This document shows, piece after piece, positions 37,219-46,299 of a DNA stretch of 56,731 nt. The DNA is from Betaproteobacteria bacterium (GTDB lineage: Bacteria; Pseudomonadota; Gammaproteobacteria; Burkholderiales; SG8-39). Numbering within the stretch: the first letter of the stretch is position 1; each line of letters starts with the position of its first letter. The position numbers were made by a program, and so were the translations under genes. The notes beneath the pieces are model-generated. The model had not been told where the DNA came from. It saw only the letters and a list, made by a program, of their open reading frames with translations, and made no database searches. Location of the stretch: NCBI GenBank assembly GCA_009693235.1, contig SHXR01000023.1:1-56731 (forward strand). The letters run 5' to 3'.

Positions 37219-37511
37219 GCGGCATTGCCGCTTACCGCGCCAACGTCGGCCCAAACATCACGACGACCGACGCGCGCTTGCGCCCGCTCTGCGCAGTCCA
37301 TGACAATGTCAAAGGGTCTGATGCTCCGGGTCACGTCGGTGGCGCGGTAGTCGATCACGTCGTCCGCGCCCAAGGCATGAGCGATCTGCACCGCCGCCGA
37401 CCCCACGGCGCCCGATCCACCCAGAATCAACACGCGTTCGCCCGGCCGCAACGCACCCTTGTCGCGTAGGAAGTACAGCGCCGTAGTGCCGCCGTCAGCG
37501 CACGGCGCACA
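37185..37511 (-). pseudogene. Remnant of a zinc-type quinone oxidoreductase (MDR family)
   Basis: A fragment reading CADGGTTALYFLRDKG, then VLILGGSGAVGSAAVQIAHA (NAD-binding GxGxxG) and DDVIDYRATDVTRSI. The first and last thirds of the usual 320-residue MDR are missing. An in-frame TAG at 37512 lies upstream. Between HALGA and DDVIDY about 20 residues of the family pattern are absent, as if deleted between two LGA-coding sites. After DIVMDC resemblance ends. This is antisense to and downstream of the ICL-type operon; it is clearly non-functional. Confidence 0.7.
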
Positions 37512-37660
37512 CTACACCTCGGAGCGGCTCGCACCGGCGACGCACAATATTCCAGGCAAAATTGCGGCGAGCGAGTCAACGGGGAGGACTGGCGGCGGCA
37601 GCCTAGCAAATGGTGTAGAACGTTCGATCGGTTATATCGGAAGTCCACTGAAAAGCAATC

Positions 37661-38647
37661 ATGCCATTCGCGCTGAACGTTATTCGCCTCGGTTGTACGC
37701 TGGCAATGTTCGCCGTGCTGTTTGCGCAGGCACAGACGCCGCAAGCCTCCGACTGGCCCCAGCGCCCCATCCGCATTCTCGTTGTCGCGGCCGCGGGAGG
37801 CTTGCCTGATATCACCGCACGCACGGTTGCGGGCCCGCTTGGCAAGCTACTTGGCCAGCCGGTCGTGGTTGAGAATCGCGCGGGCGGCGCCGGCAATATC
37901 GCGAGCGAAGCGGTCGTGAAAGCACCGGCGGACGGCTACACGTTGCTTGCCACCGGTGCAAACCAGGCGGCCAACCAGATTCTCATTCCGAATCCTGGGT
38001 TTGACTACGAGCGCGATCTCACGCCCGTCGCCATGATCGGTGAGGCGAACATGGTGCTTATCGCCACGCCTTCGCTTGCCGCCAACAATATCCAGGAGCT
38101 CATCGCGCTCGCGCAACGAAAACCTGGTGAGATCGCGATGGCGGTGTCGGTCTATGGCTCACCGAACCATGTCGGTGCCGAGTTGCTCTCTAATATGGGC
38201 AAGATCGATTTCAATTTCATCATCTACAAAGGCATTGGCGCCACGATGCCCGATCTCATGGCAGGCAATGTGCATCTTGGCATCTCCTCACTGCCGGCCG
38301 CGATGGGTCCGGTGAAGGCCGGCCGATTGAAAGCGCTTGCGGTGACGCGTCTCAAGCGAACATCGCTGCTTGCGGACGTGCCGACCGTCGATGAACAGGG
38401 CCTCAAGGGCTTCGACATCAATTCATGGGTGGTGTTGATGGCGGCGGGGGCAACACCGCCTGCAATCATCGAGCGGCTGAATATGGAAACACGCAAGGTC
38501 TTGCAGATGCCGGAAGTCAAAACCGTTCTTGAAAATCAAGGCATGGAGGCGCCGCTGATGTCACTCAAGGAAGTGGGGGAGTACATCCGCGCTGATGTTC
38601 GGAAGCTCACGCCGGTGCTCAAGAATCCGAAGCTGAAGCAAGGGTAG
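37661..38647 (+). CDS. Bug/TctC-family solute-binding protein
   Basis: A 328-residue protein with signal peptide MPFALNVIRLGCTLAMFAVL (cleavage near AQAQ) and Bug core WPQRPIRILVVAAAGGLPDI, VVENRAGGAGNIASEAVVK, ADGYTLLATG. Mature length and motifs match the family. No TctA/B partner is adjacent. It follows the ADH operon after a 442-base gap containing an MDR remnant, and precedes a DUF2817 gene by 10 bases. The likely ligand is a carboxylate linked to the nearby catabolism. Confidence 0.9.
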   Translation: MPFALNVIRLGCTLAMFAVLFAQAQTPQASDWPQRPIRILVVAAAGGLPDITARTVAGPLGKLLGQPVVVENRAGGAGNIASEAVVKAPADGYTLLATGANQAANQILIPNPGFDYERDLTPVAMIGEANMVLIATPSLAANNIQELIALAQRKPGEIAMAVSVYGSPNHVGAELLSNMGKIDFNFIIYKGIGATMPDLMAGNVHLGISSLPAAMGPVKAGRLKALAVTRLKRTSLLADVPTVDEQGLKGFDINSWVVLMAAGATPPAIIERLNMETRKVLQMPEVKTVLENQGMEAPLMSLKEVGEYIRADVRKLTPVLKNPKLKQG

Positions 38648-38657
38648 TCGGCGTCGC

Positions 38658-39748
38658 GTGGCGGTCGATTATTTCTCTGCCGATTACGCGATCGCGCGCG
38701 CTTTCTCGCCGCGACAGCACGGCTTGGCTGGGTACATTCAAATTATCCCACCGACGCGCCGAGTCCACCGGGCGAGCGCCTGTCGATTGACGTGGCCGGA
38801 TCGCCGGCAACCGCGGGTAAAACCGCGCTGGTTATGTCCAGTGGATTGCACGGCGTGGAAGGATTCTTTGGCTCGGCGGTACAGCTGGCGGCCCTTGCCA
38901 CGATGGGCGCTGAGCTTGCAGCGAGTGGCGTTCGCATTGTCTTCATTCATACGCTGAACCCTTACGGTTTTGCCTGGTCACGGCACGTGAACGAAGACAA
39001 CATCGATTTGAATCGGAATTTCGTGCTGGAAGGTGAGCAGTACGCGGGGTGTCCGCATGGCTACGCCCGGCTGGATTCCCTGCTCAATCCGCCGAGGCCG
39101 CCTCGTTGGCAAGATGCCGTGCCACTGCGGGCCTTACCCGTGATTCTTCGCGAGGGCTTGCCTGCATTGACGCAAGCGGTGGTTGGCGGGCAATACGATT
39201 TTCCAAAAGGACTCTTCTTTGGTGGGCGTGCGCAGGCGCCCACGGTTCGTATCCTTGCGGATCACCTTCCACAATGGATTGGCGATTGCGAGCGAGTGCT
39301 GCATCTTGATCTGCACACCGGGTTAGGCAAGTGGGCAACCTATCAATTGCTGGCGGACGATCTCACACCCTCCGACTGGTGGTCGCGTGCGCAACCGACC
39401 TTGAGCGGACATCGCATCATCTTGCCGCAGTCGGCCAGCGGTTCGTATCGGATTCGCGGCGGGTTAGGGCACTGGACGGCCGCGTGGTTCGCGGGTCGCA
39501 ACTATCAGCTCTCGTACACCGAATTCGGTAGCTATCATCCGATTCGCGTCCTCCATGGGCTGCGCGCCGAGAATCAAACCCATCATTGGGGAAGGTCGCA
39601 AGATCCATCGACCGTACGGGCCAAGCGACGCTTGCGGGAGCTTTTTTGTCCTGGCGACGCGGGCTGGCGTAAACAGAGTTTGGCGCAGGCATTGGCGCTG
39701 CTCGACGCAGCGCATCGTCTGCTGGGGGCGCGCGATGACGCGGTTTGA
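38658..39748 (+). pseudogene. DUF2817 (M14-like) protein with an N-terminal frameshift
   Basis: From GTG 38658 the frame VAVDYFSADYAIARA breaks near 38697 within a GC dinucleotide run. The neighbouring frame continues LAATARLGWVHSNYPTDAPS and then GLHGVEGFFGSAVQ, VNEDNIDLNRNFV, LDLHTGLGKW and YTEFGSYHPI. Those motifs belong to DUF2817, a carboxypeptidase-like (M14) family. The frame arithmetic requires loss of 1 base, or of 4 (two GC units). The rest of the gene is intact to 39748, so re-initiation at 38792 could give a truncated protein. It follows the Bug gene by 10 bases. Confidence 0.75.
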
Positions 39749-39793
39749 CCCGCTACGCCATAATTGGTCCGTGCAGTTACTTCACAGTGAGCC

Positions 39794-40192
39794 ATGACCA
39801 TGGACATTCTTCGGCCGGCTGGGTGGGCCAAGCCACGCGGCTATTCGAACGGGATCGTCGCTCGCGGCCGGCACATTTTCGTCGCGGGACAAATCGGCTG
39901 GGATGCGCAGTGCCAGTTCACTTCGCAGACGCTTGATGGTCAGACGGCGCAGGCCTTGCGCAACATCGTTGCGGTCCTTTCTGAAGCGGGCGCCAAACCT
40001 GAGCACATTACGCGCATGACGTGGTACGTCACCAGCAAAGCAGAGTATCTGGCTGCGGCCAAAGAGATTGGTGCAGCGTATCGAGAGATCATCGGACGCC
40101 ACTATCCGGTGATGACGGCCGTGCAGGTCGTTGCGCTGATGGAGGACATGGCGAAAGTGGAGATTGAGGTGACGGCAGTGGTGCAGGATTGA
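39794..40192 (+). CDS. RidA-family (YjgF/YER057c/UK114) protein
   Basis: A 132-residue protein, trimeric RidA fold. YSNGIVARGRHIFVAGQIG and ALRNIVAVLSEAGAKPEHIT are typical, as is VEIEVTAVVQD at the end. The arginine needed for 2-aminoacrylate deaminase activity, usually in the VARLP motif, is not seen; the position reads VVALMEDMAKVEIE. So this is probably one of the non-canonical Rid subgroups found in catabolic clusters. It lies 45 bases after the DUF2817 gene. Confidence 0.85.
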   Translation: MTMDILRPAGWAKPRGYSNGIVARGRHIFVAGQIGWDAQCQFTSQTLDGQTAQALRNIVAVLSEAGAKPEHITRMTWYVTSKAEYLAAAKEIGAAYREIIGRHYPVMTAVQVVALMEDMAKVEIEVTAVVQD

Positions 40193-40197
40193 TAGGA

Positions 40198-40284
40198 AAA
40201 CGCTGATTAAGCTATCTCGCGCAATCAGCGTGCCCATATAGTCAGGGAGTTACGAGGGGGCGAGCCCCTTTGTTCGGATATTCC
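40198..40284 (+). repeat. Dispersed two-hairpin repeat, copy 2
   Basis: Left hairpin CGCTGATTAAGCTATCTCGC followed by GCAATCAGCG (inverted arms CGCTGATT/AATCAGCG), then about 18 variable bases, then GTTACGAGGGGGCGAGCCCC with a second hairpin, ending near TTGTTCGGATATTCC. The left 33 bases are identical to copy 3 at 47039. It sits 5 bases after the RidA stop and just upstream of the alpha/beta hydrolase. Confidence 0.8.
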
Positions 40285-40313
40285 ATAACAATTACAGAGA
40301 TAAGGGGAGACCA

Positions 40314-41153
40314 ATGTCGACTGAATATGATCTGCAATACAACCCGCGGCTCACAGTTAATAACGTACCGGCGTTGCTCGCCGACTGGACGGCGTCTTCG
40401 GCCGCCGCGCGCGCGAGCACAGACTGTACGCTTGACGTGTCCTATGGCGAGGCGCCGACCGAGATGCTCGATATTTTCCGCACTGCCGGTAAGAGCATGG
40501 CGGTAATGATCTTCATTCACGGTGGCTATTGGCGTTCACTCGATAAGCGGGATTTCTCTTTCATTGCACCGACATTCACCCGCGCGGGCGTGACCGTAGT
40601 GGTCCCCAACTACGCATTGTGTCCGGCCGTCACGGTCGAGCACATCGTGAAGCAAATGCTGCAGGCAACCGCCTGGACGTATCGGCATCGCGCGGATTAC
40701 GGCGCGGCGAAGAACCCGATTTACGTGGTCGGCCATTCGGCCGGTGGACATCTGACGGCGATGATGCTCGCTGCCGCCTGGGACGTCTACGCGGCGGATC
40801 TGCCTCCTTCGGTGGTGAGTGCCGGTCTTTCAGTGAGTGGGGTCTATGACCTCACCGCAATCGTTCGTACGCCCAGCATCAATAACGATGTGCGGCTGAC
40901 AGATGTCGATGCCATCAAAGCGAGTCCGATCAGCTATGCGCCATCCTCTGCCGTGCGTCTTTATACCGCCGTCGGTGAACTGGAGAATGAGGGCTTCCAT
41001 ATTCAAAACGGGCTGATCGGTGATCGTTGGCATGCGATCCATGAGATCGATGTGCAATGTGAAGGCGCCAATCACTTTACGGTGCTGGACCAACTCATCG
41101 ATCCCACCGCCAAGCTCCATCAGACCGCGCTCAAGATGATGGAAATTACGTAG
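40314..41153 (+). CDS. Alpha/beta hydrolase (kynurenine-formamidase/BD-FAE-like)
   Basis: A 279-residue esterase. IFIHGGYWRSLDKRDF holds the HGGYW oxyanion motif and VVGHSAGGHL the nucleophile elbow Ser; CEGANHFTVLDQL supplies the likely catalytic His. HGGxW enzymes hydrolyse esters or N-formyl amides, such as N-formylkynurenine. AAGGGGAGA precedes the ATG. A dispersed repeat separates it from the RidA gene. The stop codon TAG is embedded in a perfect 18-bp palindrome. It is the last gene before the ribosomal cluster and faces it. Confidence 0.85.
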   Translation: MSTEYDLQYNPRLTVNNVPALLADWTASSAAARASTDCTLDVSYGEAPTEMLDIFRTAGKSMAVMIFIHGGYWRSLDKRDFSFIAPTFTRAGVTVVVPNYALCPAVTVEHIVKQMLQATAWTYRHRADYGAAKNPIYVVGHSAGGHLTAMMLAAAWDVYAADLPPSVVSAGLSVSGVYDLTAIVRTPSINNDVRLTDVDAIKASPISYAPSSAVRLYTAVGELENEGFHIQNGLIGDRWHAIHEIDVQCEGANHFTVLDQLIDPTAKLHQTALKMMEIT

Positions 41154-41300
41154 CGACGTCGCTACGCTCGCTCCCCTCTCCCCGGCCCCTCCCGCAAGGC
41201 TGGGGCTTACCCATTTCTCTCAGAAATTCACCACGGGGAACGCCGAAGAAACGGAGGAAGCCGGGCGAGCGATGCAACATGGCTCCGACCATGCGGTCCG

Positions 41301-41414
41301 CGTAGGGTGGAAAAGCGGAACGCATTCCACCGCATCGAGATCTGCACAATGGAAGGCACGTCGCTCCATGGCGGCACCCAAGTGGTGGAATGCATTTCGT
41401 TTTTCCACCCTACG
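41301..41414. repeat. Palindromic intergenic repeat, family 2, copy B
   Basis: The left arm CGTAGGGTGGAAAAGCGGAA begins at 41301 and continues to CGCATTCCACC (41321-41331). The right arm GGTGGAATGCATTTCGTTTT begins at 41384 and ends CCACCCTACG at 41414. The arms are inverted copies about 50 bases apart. The same arm consensus is at 18670-18735. Confidence 0.65.
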
Positions 41415-41493
41415 TTTCAACCTAACAAGTCGATCCACCCGGAGAATTGGGTAAACGCCAGCCCGCAAGGGGCGAGGGTGACCACACCCCGTA

Positions 41494-41531
41494 GCAAAGC
41501 AAAAGCGCCAGGCCGTGAGGGCTGGCGCTTT
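41494..41531 (-). terminator. Rho-independent terminator of the alpha operon
   Basis: Read on the minus strand, AAAGCGCCAG pairs with CTGGCGCTTT around CCCTCACGGC, and the stem is followed by TTTTGCTTTGC. It begins 18 bases after the rplQ stop, so it probably ends the whole ribosomal transcript. Confidence 0.75.
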
Positions 41532-41548
41532 GCTGTTGCCGACCGACG

Positions 41549-41947
41549 TTACGCGGCTTTGGCGGCCGGTTCAGCGGCTGCGGCTTCTTCCGGGCGGTCC
41601 ATCATTTCAACCAACGCCATCGGCGCATTGTCGCCCTTGCGGAACCCGAACTTCAGGATACGCAGGTAGCCGCCATTGCGCTTGGCATAGCGCGGCCCGA
41701 GTTCGTCGAACAACTTGACGACGACATCGCGATCGCGCAACCGATTGAAGGCCAACCTGCGATTGGCAAGCGACGGATGTTTGCCGAGCGTGATGAGAGG
41801 CTCCACCACGCGCCTCAGCTCCTTGGCCTTTGGCAGGGTGGTTTTGATCAGCTCGTGCTTCAAGAGCGAATTGGACATGTTTCGCAACATGGCCAATCGG
41901 TGCGATGAAGTGCGATTGAGCTTTCGTAGTCCGTTATTGTGACGCAT
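41549..41947 (-). CDS. rplQ: 50S ribosomal protein L17
   Basis: A 132-residue protein starting [20 protein letters not shown], the L17 hallmark, with [14 protein letters not shown] in the middle and an alanine-rich tail ([13 protein letters not shown]) a few residues longer than in E. coli. L17 binds 23S rRNA domain III near the exit tunnel rim. It is the last gene of the cluster, 21 bases after rpoA. Confidence 0.97.
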   Translation of the reverse strand: MRHNNGLRKLNRTSSHRLAMLRNMSNSLLKHELIKTTLPKAKELRRVVEPLITLGKHPSLANRRLAFNRLRDRDVVVKLFDELGPRYAKRNGGYLRILKFGFRKGDNAPMALVEMMDRPEEAAAAEPAAKAA

Positions 41948-41968
41948 GGTGTAAGCCTCCGCTTCCCT

Positions 41969-42952
41969 TTACATGCGCGAATGTTCGAGACCGGCCGGTG
42001 GCCAGTTTTCGAGCTTCATGCCAAGTGTCAGGCCGCGCGCTGCAAGCACTTCCTTGATTTCGTTGAGCGATTTGCGGCCAAGATTCGGGGTCTTCAGAAG
42101 CTCCGTCTCGGAACGCTGGATCAGATCGCCAATGTAATAAATTTTCTCAGCCTTCAAGCAATTCGCCGAGCGAACGGTCAGTTCGAGATCATCGACCGGC
42201 CGCATCAGGATCGGATCGACTTGCGGCGACTTCGGCAACTCGGGCGGCAGCGAGGTCGGCGAGATATCCGCAAACACTGCGAGCTGGTCAACCAGGATAC
42301 GGGCCGAATAGCGAATCGCTTCTTCCGGCTCGATGACGCCGTTGGTTTCGATGTCGATGATGAGCTTGTCGAGATCGGTACGCTGTTCGACGCGCGCACT
42401 TTCCACCGCGTAGCTCACCTTGCGAACCGGCGAGAACGAGGCATCGAGAATAATCCGGCCGATCCCTTTGCTCTCGTCAGGAATCGATCGGACGTTGCCC
42501 GGCTGGTAACCGCGACCACGCTCGACTTTCAGCGTGAGTTCGAGCTTGCCACCGGTCGAGATCCGGGCGATCACATGCTCCGGATTGATGACTTCGATGT
42601 CGTGCGTGAGCTCGATGTCGGCAGCCGTTACCGTGCCTTCGGTGCGACGGGTCAGGCGCACGGTTGCTTCGTTGCCGCTATGCAGCTTGAAGACCACGCC
42701 CTTCAAATTAAGGAGAATGTCGACGACATCCTCTTCCACGCCTTCGATGGCCGAGTACTCGTGCAGGACGCCGGTGATACTGACTTCCGTCGGCGCGAAT
42801 CCGGGCATTGATGACAATAATACGCGACGCAACGCGTTGCCGAGCGTATGGCCATAGCCCCGTTCAAACGGTTCCATAACCACCTTGGCGTGATACGGCC
42901 CAAGGTTCTCGACATCGATGATGCGTGGCTTGAGAAATCCAGTGCTTTGCAT
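41969..42952 (-). CDS. rpoA: DNA-directed RNA polymerase alpha subunit
   Basis: A 327-residue alpha subunit. The N-terminal dimerisation domain includes [20 protein letters not shown]; the C-terminal DNA- and activator-binding domain includes [20 protein letters not shown] and [20 protein letters not shown]. The start [16 protein letters not shown] is typical of betaproteobacteria. The frame is intact. It lies between rpsD and rplQ as in the usual alpha operon. Confidence 0.98.
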   Translation of the reverse strand: MQSTGFLKPRIIDVENLGPYHAKVVMEPFERGYGHTLGNALRRVLLSSMPGFAPTEVSITGVLHEYSAIEGVEEDVVDILLNLKGVVFKLHSGNEATVRLTRRTEGTVTAADIELTHDIEVINPEHVIARISTGGKLELTLKVERGRGYQPGNVRSIPDESKGIGRIILDASFSPVRKVSYAVESARVEQRTDLDKLIIDIETNGVIEPEEAIRYSARILVDQLAVFADISPTSLPPELPKSPQVDPILMRPVDDLELTVRSANCLKAEKIYYIGDLIQRSETELLKTPNLGRKSLNEIKEVLAARGLTLGMKLENWPPAGLEHSRM

Positions 42953-42973
42953 AGAGAACAGCTCCCGCCAGCG

Positions 42974-43600
42974 TTATTTCGAGTAAAGCTCGACCACCAA
43001 GCCTTCGTTGATCGTGTGTGATAGATCCGCGCGCTGGGGCAACGACTTGAAGGTTCCTTTCAGAGCCTTCGCATCGACTTCCAGCCACTCCGGAAAACCA
43101 CGTGATTCGGCTGCCTCGGCCGCGGCTTTAATCCGCAGATGGGCTTTAGCCTTTGGTGCCACTTCGACGATGTCGCCTGGGCGGCAAAGGTACGATGGGA
43201 TGTTCACACGCTTGCCGTTGACCAGCACAGCGTTATGACGAACGATCTGTCTTGATTCAGAGCGCGACCCGCCAAACCCCATGCGGAACGCAACCGTATC
43301 CAGCCGGGATTCGAGGACCTGCAGCAGGTTCTCGCCGGTGATGCCCTTCCGCCGATCGGCTTCGAAGTAGATCTTGCGGAACTGGCGCTCAAGAATGCCA
43401 TAGGTTCTGCGAATCTTCTGCTTTTCGCGCAATTGGGTTGCATAGCCCGATTTGCGGCCTTGCTTCTGCCCATGCTGACCGGGCGGATAGCTGCGCCGAT
43501 CGATCGCGCATTTGTCGGTGAAGCACTTGCTGGCCTTCAGGTACAGCTTCTCACCTTCACGCCGGCATTGCCGGCACTTGGCGTCCAGATTACGAGCCAC
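42974..43600 (-). CDS. rpsD: 30S ribosomal protein S4, zinc-binding (four-Cys) type
   Basis: A 208-residue S4. It starts ARNLDAKCRQCRREGEKLYL and continues KCFTDKCAIDRRSYPPGQHG, so Cys9, Cys12, Cys26 and Cys31 form the zinc knuckle that E. coli S4 lacks. The S4 RNA-binding domain is RLDTVAFRMGFGGSRSESRQ. S4 initiates 16S assembly and in many bacteria represses the alpha operon. It lies 18 bases after rpsK. Confidence 0.97.
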   Translation of the reverse strand: MARNLDAKCRQCRREGEKLYLKASKCFTDKCAIDRRSYPPGQHGQKQGRKSGYATQLREKQKIRRTYGILERQFRKIYFEADRRKGITGENLLQVLESRLDTVAFRMGFGGSRSESRQIVRHNAVLVNGKRVNIPSYLCRPGDIVEVAPKAKAHLRIKAAAEAAESRGFPEWLEVDAKALKGTFKSLPQRADLSHTINEGLVVELYSK

Positions 43601-43618
43601 GGTTTTGCTCCTGAATCG

Positions 43619-44041
43619 TTAGATGCGACGACGCTTGGGTGGGCGGCATCCGTTATGCGGAACCGGCGTCACGTCGGAAATGCTGCTCACCTTGATCCCA
43701 AGGGCGTTGAGTGCGCGGACTGCCGACTCTCGACCCGGGCCAGGACCCTTGATACGGACTTCGATGTTCTTGACGCCGCATTCAACCGCCACACGCCCGG
43801 CTTTTTCAGCAGCGACCTGAGCCGCGAAGGGTGTGCTCTTGCGCGAGCCTTTAAAACCTGCACCACCCGAGGTCGCCCACGAGAGCGTGTTGCCCTGGCG
43901 GTCGGTGATCGTGATGATGGTGTTGTTGAACGAGGCGTGCACATGCGCGACCGCCTCGGTAACGTTCTTGCGCACCTTTTTCCGCACCCGAGCGGCGGCG
44001 GCGGCATTGGCGTTGGCTTGTATGCTTGCTGGTCTTGCCAT
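43619..44041 (-). CDS. rpsK: 30S ribosomal protein S11
   Basis: A 140-residue protein with [20 protein letters not shown] and [20 protein letters not shown], ending [15 protein letters not shown], all S11 landmarks. The N-terminus is slightly longer than in E. coli (alanine-rich [17 protein letters not shown]). It sits at the platform, near the mRNA exit site. Confidence 0.97.
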   Translation of the reverse strand: MARPASIQANANAAAAARVRKKVRKNVTEAVAHVHASFNNTIITITDRQGNTLSWATSGGAGFKGSRKSTPFAAQVAAEKAGRVAVECGVKNIEVRIKGPGPGRESAVRALNALGIKVSSISDVTPVPHNGCRPPKRRRI

Positions 44042-44092
44042 GAGCGGTTCCTAGGACGGTACGTAAGCGCGGTGCGGCGAAGGTCGGGAGAA

Positions 44093-44473
44093 TCAGGTCT
44101 TGCCTGGTGCTGCTTTGCCGGCGATCGCGGCCTTGCGCGGGCCCTTGCGAGTCCTTGCGTTGGTGCGCGTGCGCTGACCACGAAGCGGCAGCCCCTTGCG
44201 ATGGCGCTGCCCGCGGTAGGAGCCAAGATCCATGAGCCGCTTGATGTTCATGGAGACTTCGCGGCGCAGATCGCCTTCGATCGTGATCTTGGAAACCTGC
44301 TCGCGCAGACGCTCCATATCGGTCTCGGACAGATCCTTGATCTTGGTTGTTTCAGCAATGCGCGCACCCGCGCAGATCGCTTTTGATCGGGTCTTGCCCA
44401 CGCCATAGATCGATTGCAACGCGACCCATGCGTGCTGGTGATTCGGGATGTTGACTCCGGCAATACGCGCCAT
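44093..44473 (-). CDS. rpsM: 30S ribosomal protein S13
   Basis: A 126-residue protein: [20 protein letters not shown] at the start, [20 protein letters not shown] in the middle, [17 protein letters not shown] towards the end. S13 contacts the P-site tRNA and bridges to the large subunit. A 51-base gap to rpsK and a 72-base gap to rpmJ show nothing else. Confidence 0.97.
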   Translation of the reverse strand: MARIAGVNIPNHQHAWVALQSIYGVGKTRSKAICAGARIAETTKIKDLSETDMERLREQVSKITIEGDLRREVSMNIKRLMDLGSYRGQRHRKGLPLRGQRTRTNARTRKGPRKAAIAGKAAPGKT

Positions 44474-44545
44474 TGTTCGCTCCGTGCCTCAGTTCAGAAT
44501 TACGTTTGATACGTTTGCAATAGCTTAAGCGGGCAGTGTGCCTGC

Positions 44546-44659
44546 TTAACCTTGCCGCTGTTTATGACGGGGGTTGGCGCAGATGATCCGCACCACGCGT
44601 TTGCGGCGGATCACCTTGCAGTTACGGCACAGCTTTTTCACCGACGCCATGACCTTCAT
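44546..44659 (-). CDS. rpmJ: 50S ribosomal protein L36
   Basis: A 37-residue protein read on the minus strand: it starts [20 protein letters not shown] and ends [11 protein letters not shown]. The zinc ligands Cys11, Cys14, Cys27 and a His near the end are present, so this is the zinc-binding (C+) form. GGAGAGAG lies just before the ATG. It is placed between infA and rpsM as in the standard cluster and is too short to be picked up by simple length-filtered ORF searches. Confidence 0.95.
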   Translation of the reverse strand: MKVMASVKKLCRNCKVIRRKRVVRIICANPRHKQRQG

Positions 44660-44691
44660 TTCTCTCTCCTTGTCGGTCGAATCCGCCGGGC

Positions 44692-44910
44692 CTACTTGGC
44701 CCGAAAGATGATTCGCGCGCGCGATAAATCGTAGGGAGTCAGCTCAACCGTCACCTTGTCGCCCGGCAGAATCCGGATGTAGTGCATCCGCATCTTTCCG
44801 GAGATATGCCCCAAGACAACGTGATTGTTCTCCAGCTTGACTCGAAAGGTTGCATTGGGCAGGGTTTCAACAATCTCGCCCTGCATTTGGATCGCATCTT
44901 CTTTGGACAT
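44692..44910 (-). CDS. infA: Translation initiation factor IF-1
   Basis: A 72-residue OB-fold protein, [20 protein letters not shown] through [19 protein letters not shown] to the end [12 protein letters not shown]. The start at ATG 44910 follows the secY stop by 2 bases; a longer open frame upstream overlaps secY and is not real. IF-1 blocks the A site during initiation. Its position between secY and rpmJ is typical. Confidence 0.96.
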   Translation of the reverse strand: MSKEDAIQMQGEIVETLPNATFRVKLENNHVVLGHISGKMRMHYIRILPGDKVTVELTPYDLSRARIIFRAK

Positions 44911-44912
44911 GG

Positions 44913-46244
44913 TTATCGAAGCATCGGGGATCCACCCCCTTTGAAATTTGCCTTCTTCAGCAAACTTTCGTACTGATGCGTCATCAGGTACGCCTGTACC
45001 TGCGCCATAAAATCCATCGTCACAACGACAATAATCAGGAGCGACGTACCACCGAAGTAAAACGGTACGTTCCACTTCAAGATCAGAAATTCGGGCAACA
45101 AGCAGATCACCGTTACATACACCGCGCCGACCAAGGTCAGGCGAAGCAAGATGCGTTCGAGGTAGCGAGCAGTCTGATCGCCTGGGCGAATCCCCGGCAC
45201 GAAAGCGCCGCTCTTTTTCAGGTTGTCCGCAGTCTCTTTCGGGTTGTACTGGATCGCCGTATAGAAAAAGCAGAAGAAGATAATAAAGACCGCGTACAAG
45301 ATGACGTAGATCGGCCGGCCAGGCGACATTTCCGCGGCGAGATCCTTAAGCCATGTTGCGCCATCAGCGCCGCTGAACCATTGCGCAATCGTGGCCGGGA
45401 ACAAGATGATCGACGAAGCGAAGATCGGTGGAATGACCCCTGCCATGTTGAGCTTGAACGGCAAATGCGAGCTTTGTCCGCCTACGATGGTACGGGCGCC
45501 CACTTGCCGCTTCGCGTAGTTGACGAGAATCTTGCGCTGGCCGCGCTCGACAAAGCAGACGAACCACGTTACGAGCACGACTGCGACGACGATGGCGATG
45601 GCCGTCAAAGGATGCATGGCGCCGGTGCGAACCAGCTCAAACAGACCCGCGATAGCGGTCGGTAGGCCGGCCGCGATGCCGGCAAAGATGATGATTGAGA
45701 TGCCATTGCCAAGTCCGCGCTCAGTGATCTGTTCGCCCAGCCACATGACAAACATCGTTCCAGTGACCAGGGTCGTGACGGTGACAAACCGGAACATGAG
45801 GCCCGGGTCCAACACGAGATTAGGCACCGACTCAAGCGATACGGAGATGCCCACCGCCTGGAACATCGCCAGGGCGACCGTGCCATAACGGGTGTACTTG
45901 GTAATGACGCGTTGACCGGATTGCCCTTCTTTCTTCAGCGCTTCCAGACGCGGCGACACCGCGCTCATGAGCTGCATGATGATCGATGCCGAAATATAGG
46001 GCATCACGCCTAGCGCGAAGATGGTGAAGCGCGACAGCGCGCCGCCGGAGAACATGTTCAACAGACCGAGAATACCGCCTTGCTGGCTTTGAAACTGCTT
46101 GGCGAGCTCGATCGGATCGATGCCGGGCACCGGGATATGTGCGCCGATGCGATAGACGATCAAGGCCCCCAGCAAGAAGAGAAGCCTCTTCTTGAGATCG
46201 CCATATTTACCCGTTTTACCGAGTTGTGATGCGGCAGTGACCAC
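44913..46244 (-). CDS. secY: Protein translocase subunit SecY
   Basis: A 443-residue channel with ten membrane helices. [18 protein letters not shown] gives the N-terminal plug-side region, [20 protein letters not shown]2, [22 protein letters not shown]4 and [19 protein letters not shown] the cytosolic loop that contacts SecA and the ribosome. GTG is the likely start, 55 bases after rplO. It makes the inner-membrane export channel with SecE and SecG. Confidence 0.97.
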   Translation of the reverse strand: MVTAASQLGKTGKYGDLKKRLLFLLGALIVYRIGAHIPVPGIDPIELAKQFQSQQGGILGLLNMFSGGALSRFTIFALGVMPYISASIIMQLMSAVSPRLEALKKEGQSGQRVITKYTRYGTVALAMFQAVGISVSLESVPNLVLDPGLMFRFVTVTTLVTGTMFVMWLGEQITERGLGNGISIIIFAGIAAGLPTAIAGLFELVRTGAMHPLTAIAIVVAVVLVTWFVCFVERGQRKILVNYAKRQVGARTIVGGQSSHLPFKLNMAGVIPPIFASSIILFPATIAQWFSGADGATWLKDLAAEMSPGRPIYVILYAVFIIFFCFFYTAIQYNPKETADNLKKSGAFVPGIRPGDQTARYLERILLRLTLVGAVYVTVICLLPEFLILKWNVPFYFGGTSLLIIVVVTMDFMAQVQAYLMTHQYESLLKKANFKGGGSPMLR

Positions 46245-46299
46245 GCTTGATCAGTTCCGTTTCTCGTTAATCGTGCTGTTGCGCGCGTTACTTCGCGCG

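Larger units (their letters stand above)
41154..41548. other. Convergent intergenic region between alpha/beta hydrolase and rplQ
   Basis: About 395 bases with no gene. It begins in the palindrome CGTAGCGACGTCGCTACG (41149-41166, overlapping the hydrolase stop), continues through a low-complexity pyrimidine-rich stretch, contains the family-2 inverted repeat (41301-41414) and ends with the terminator for the rplQ operon. Confidence 0.6.

Noticed and set aside
41939..42811. A 290-codon plus-strand frame opposite rpoA
   Set aside because: rpoA is unmistakable; the other is antisense.
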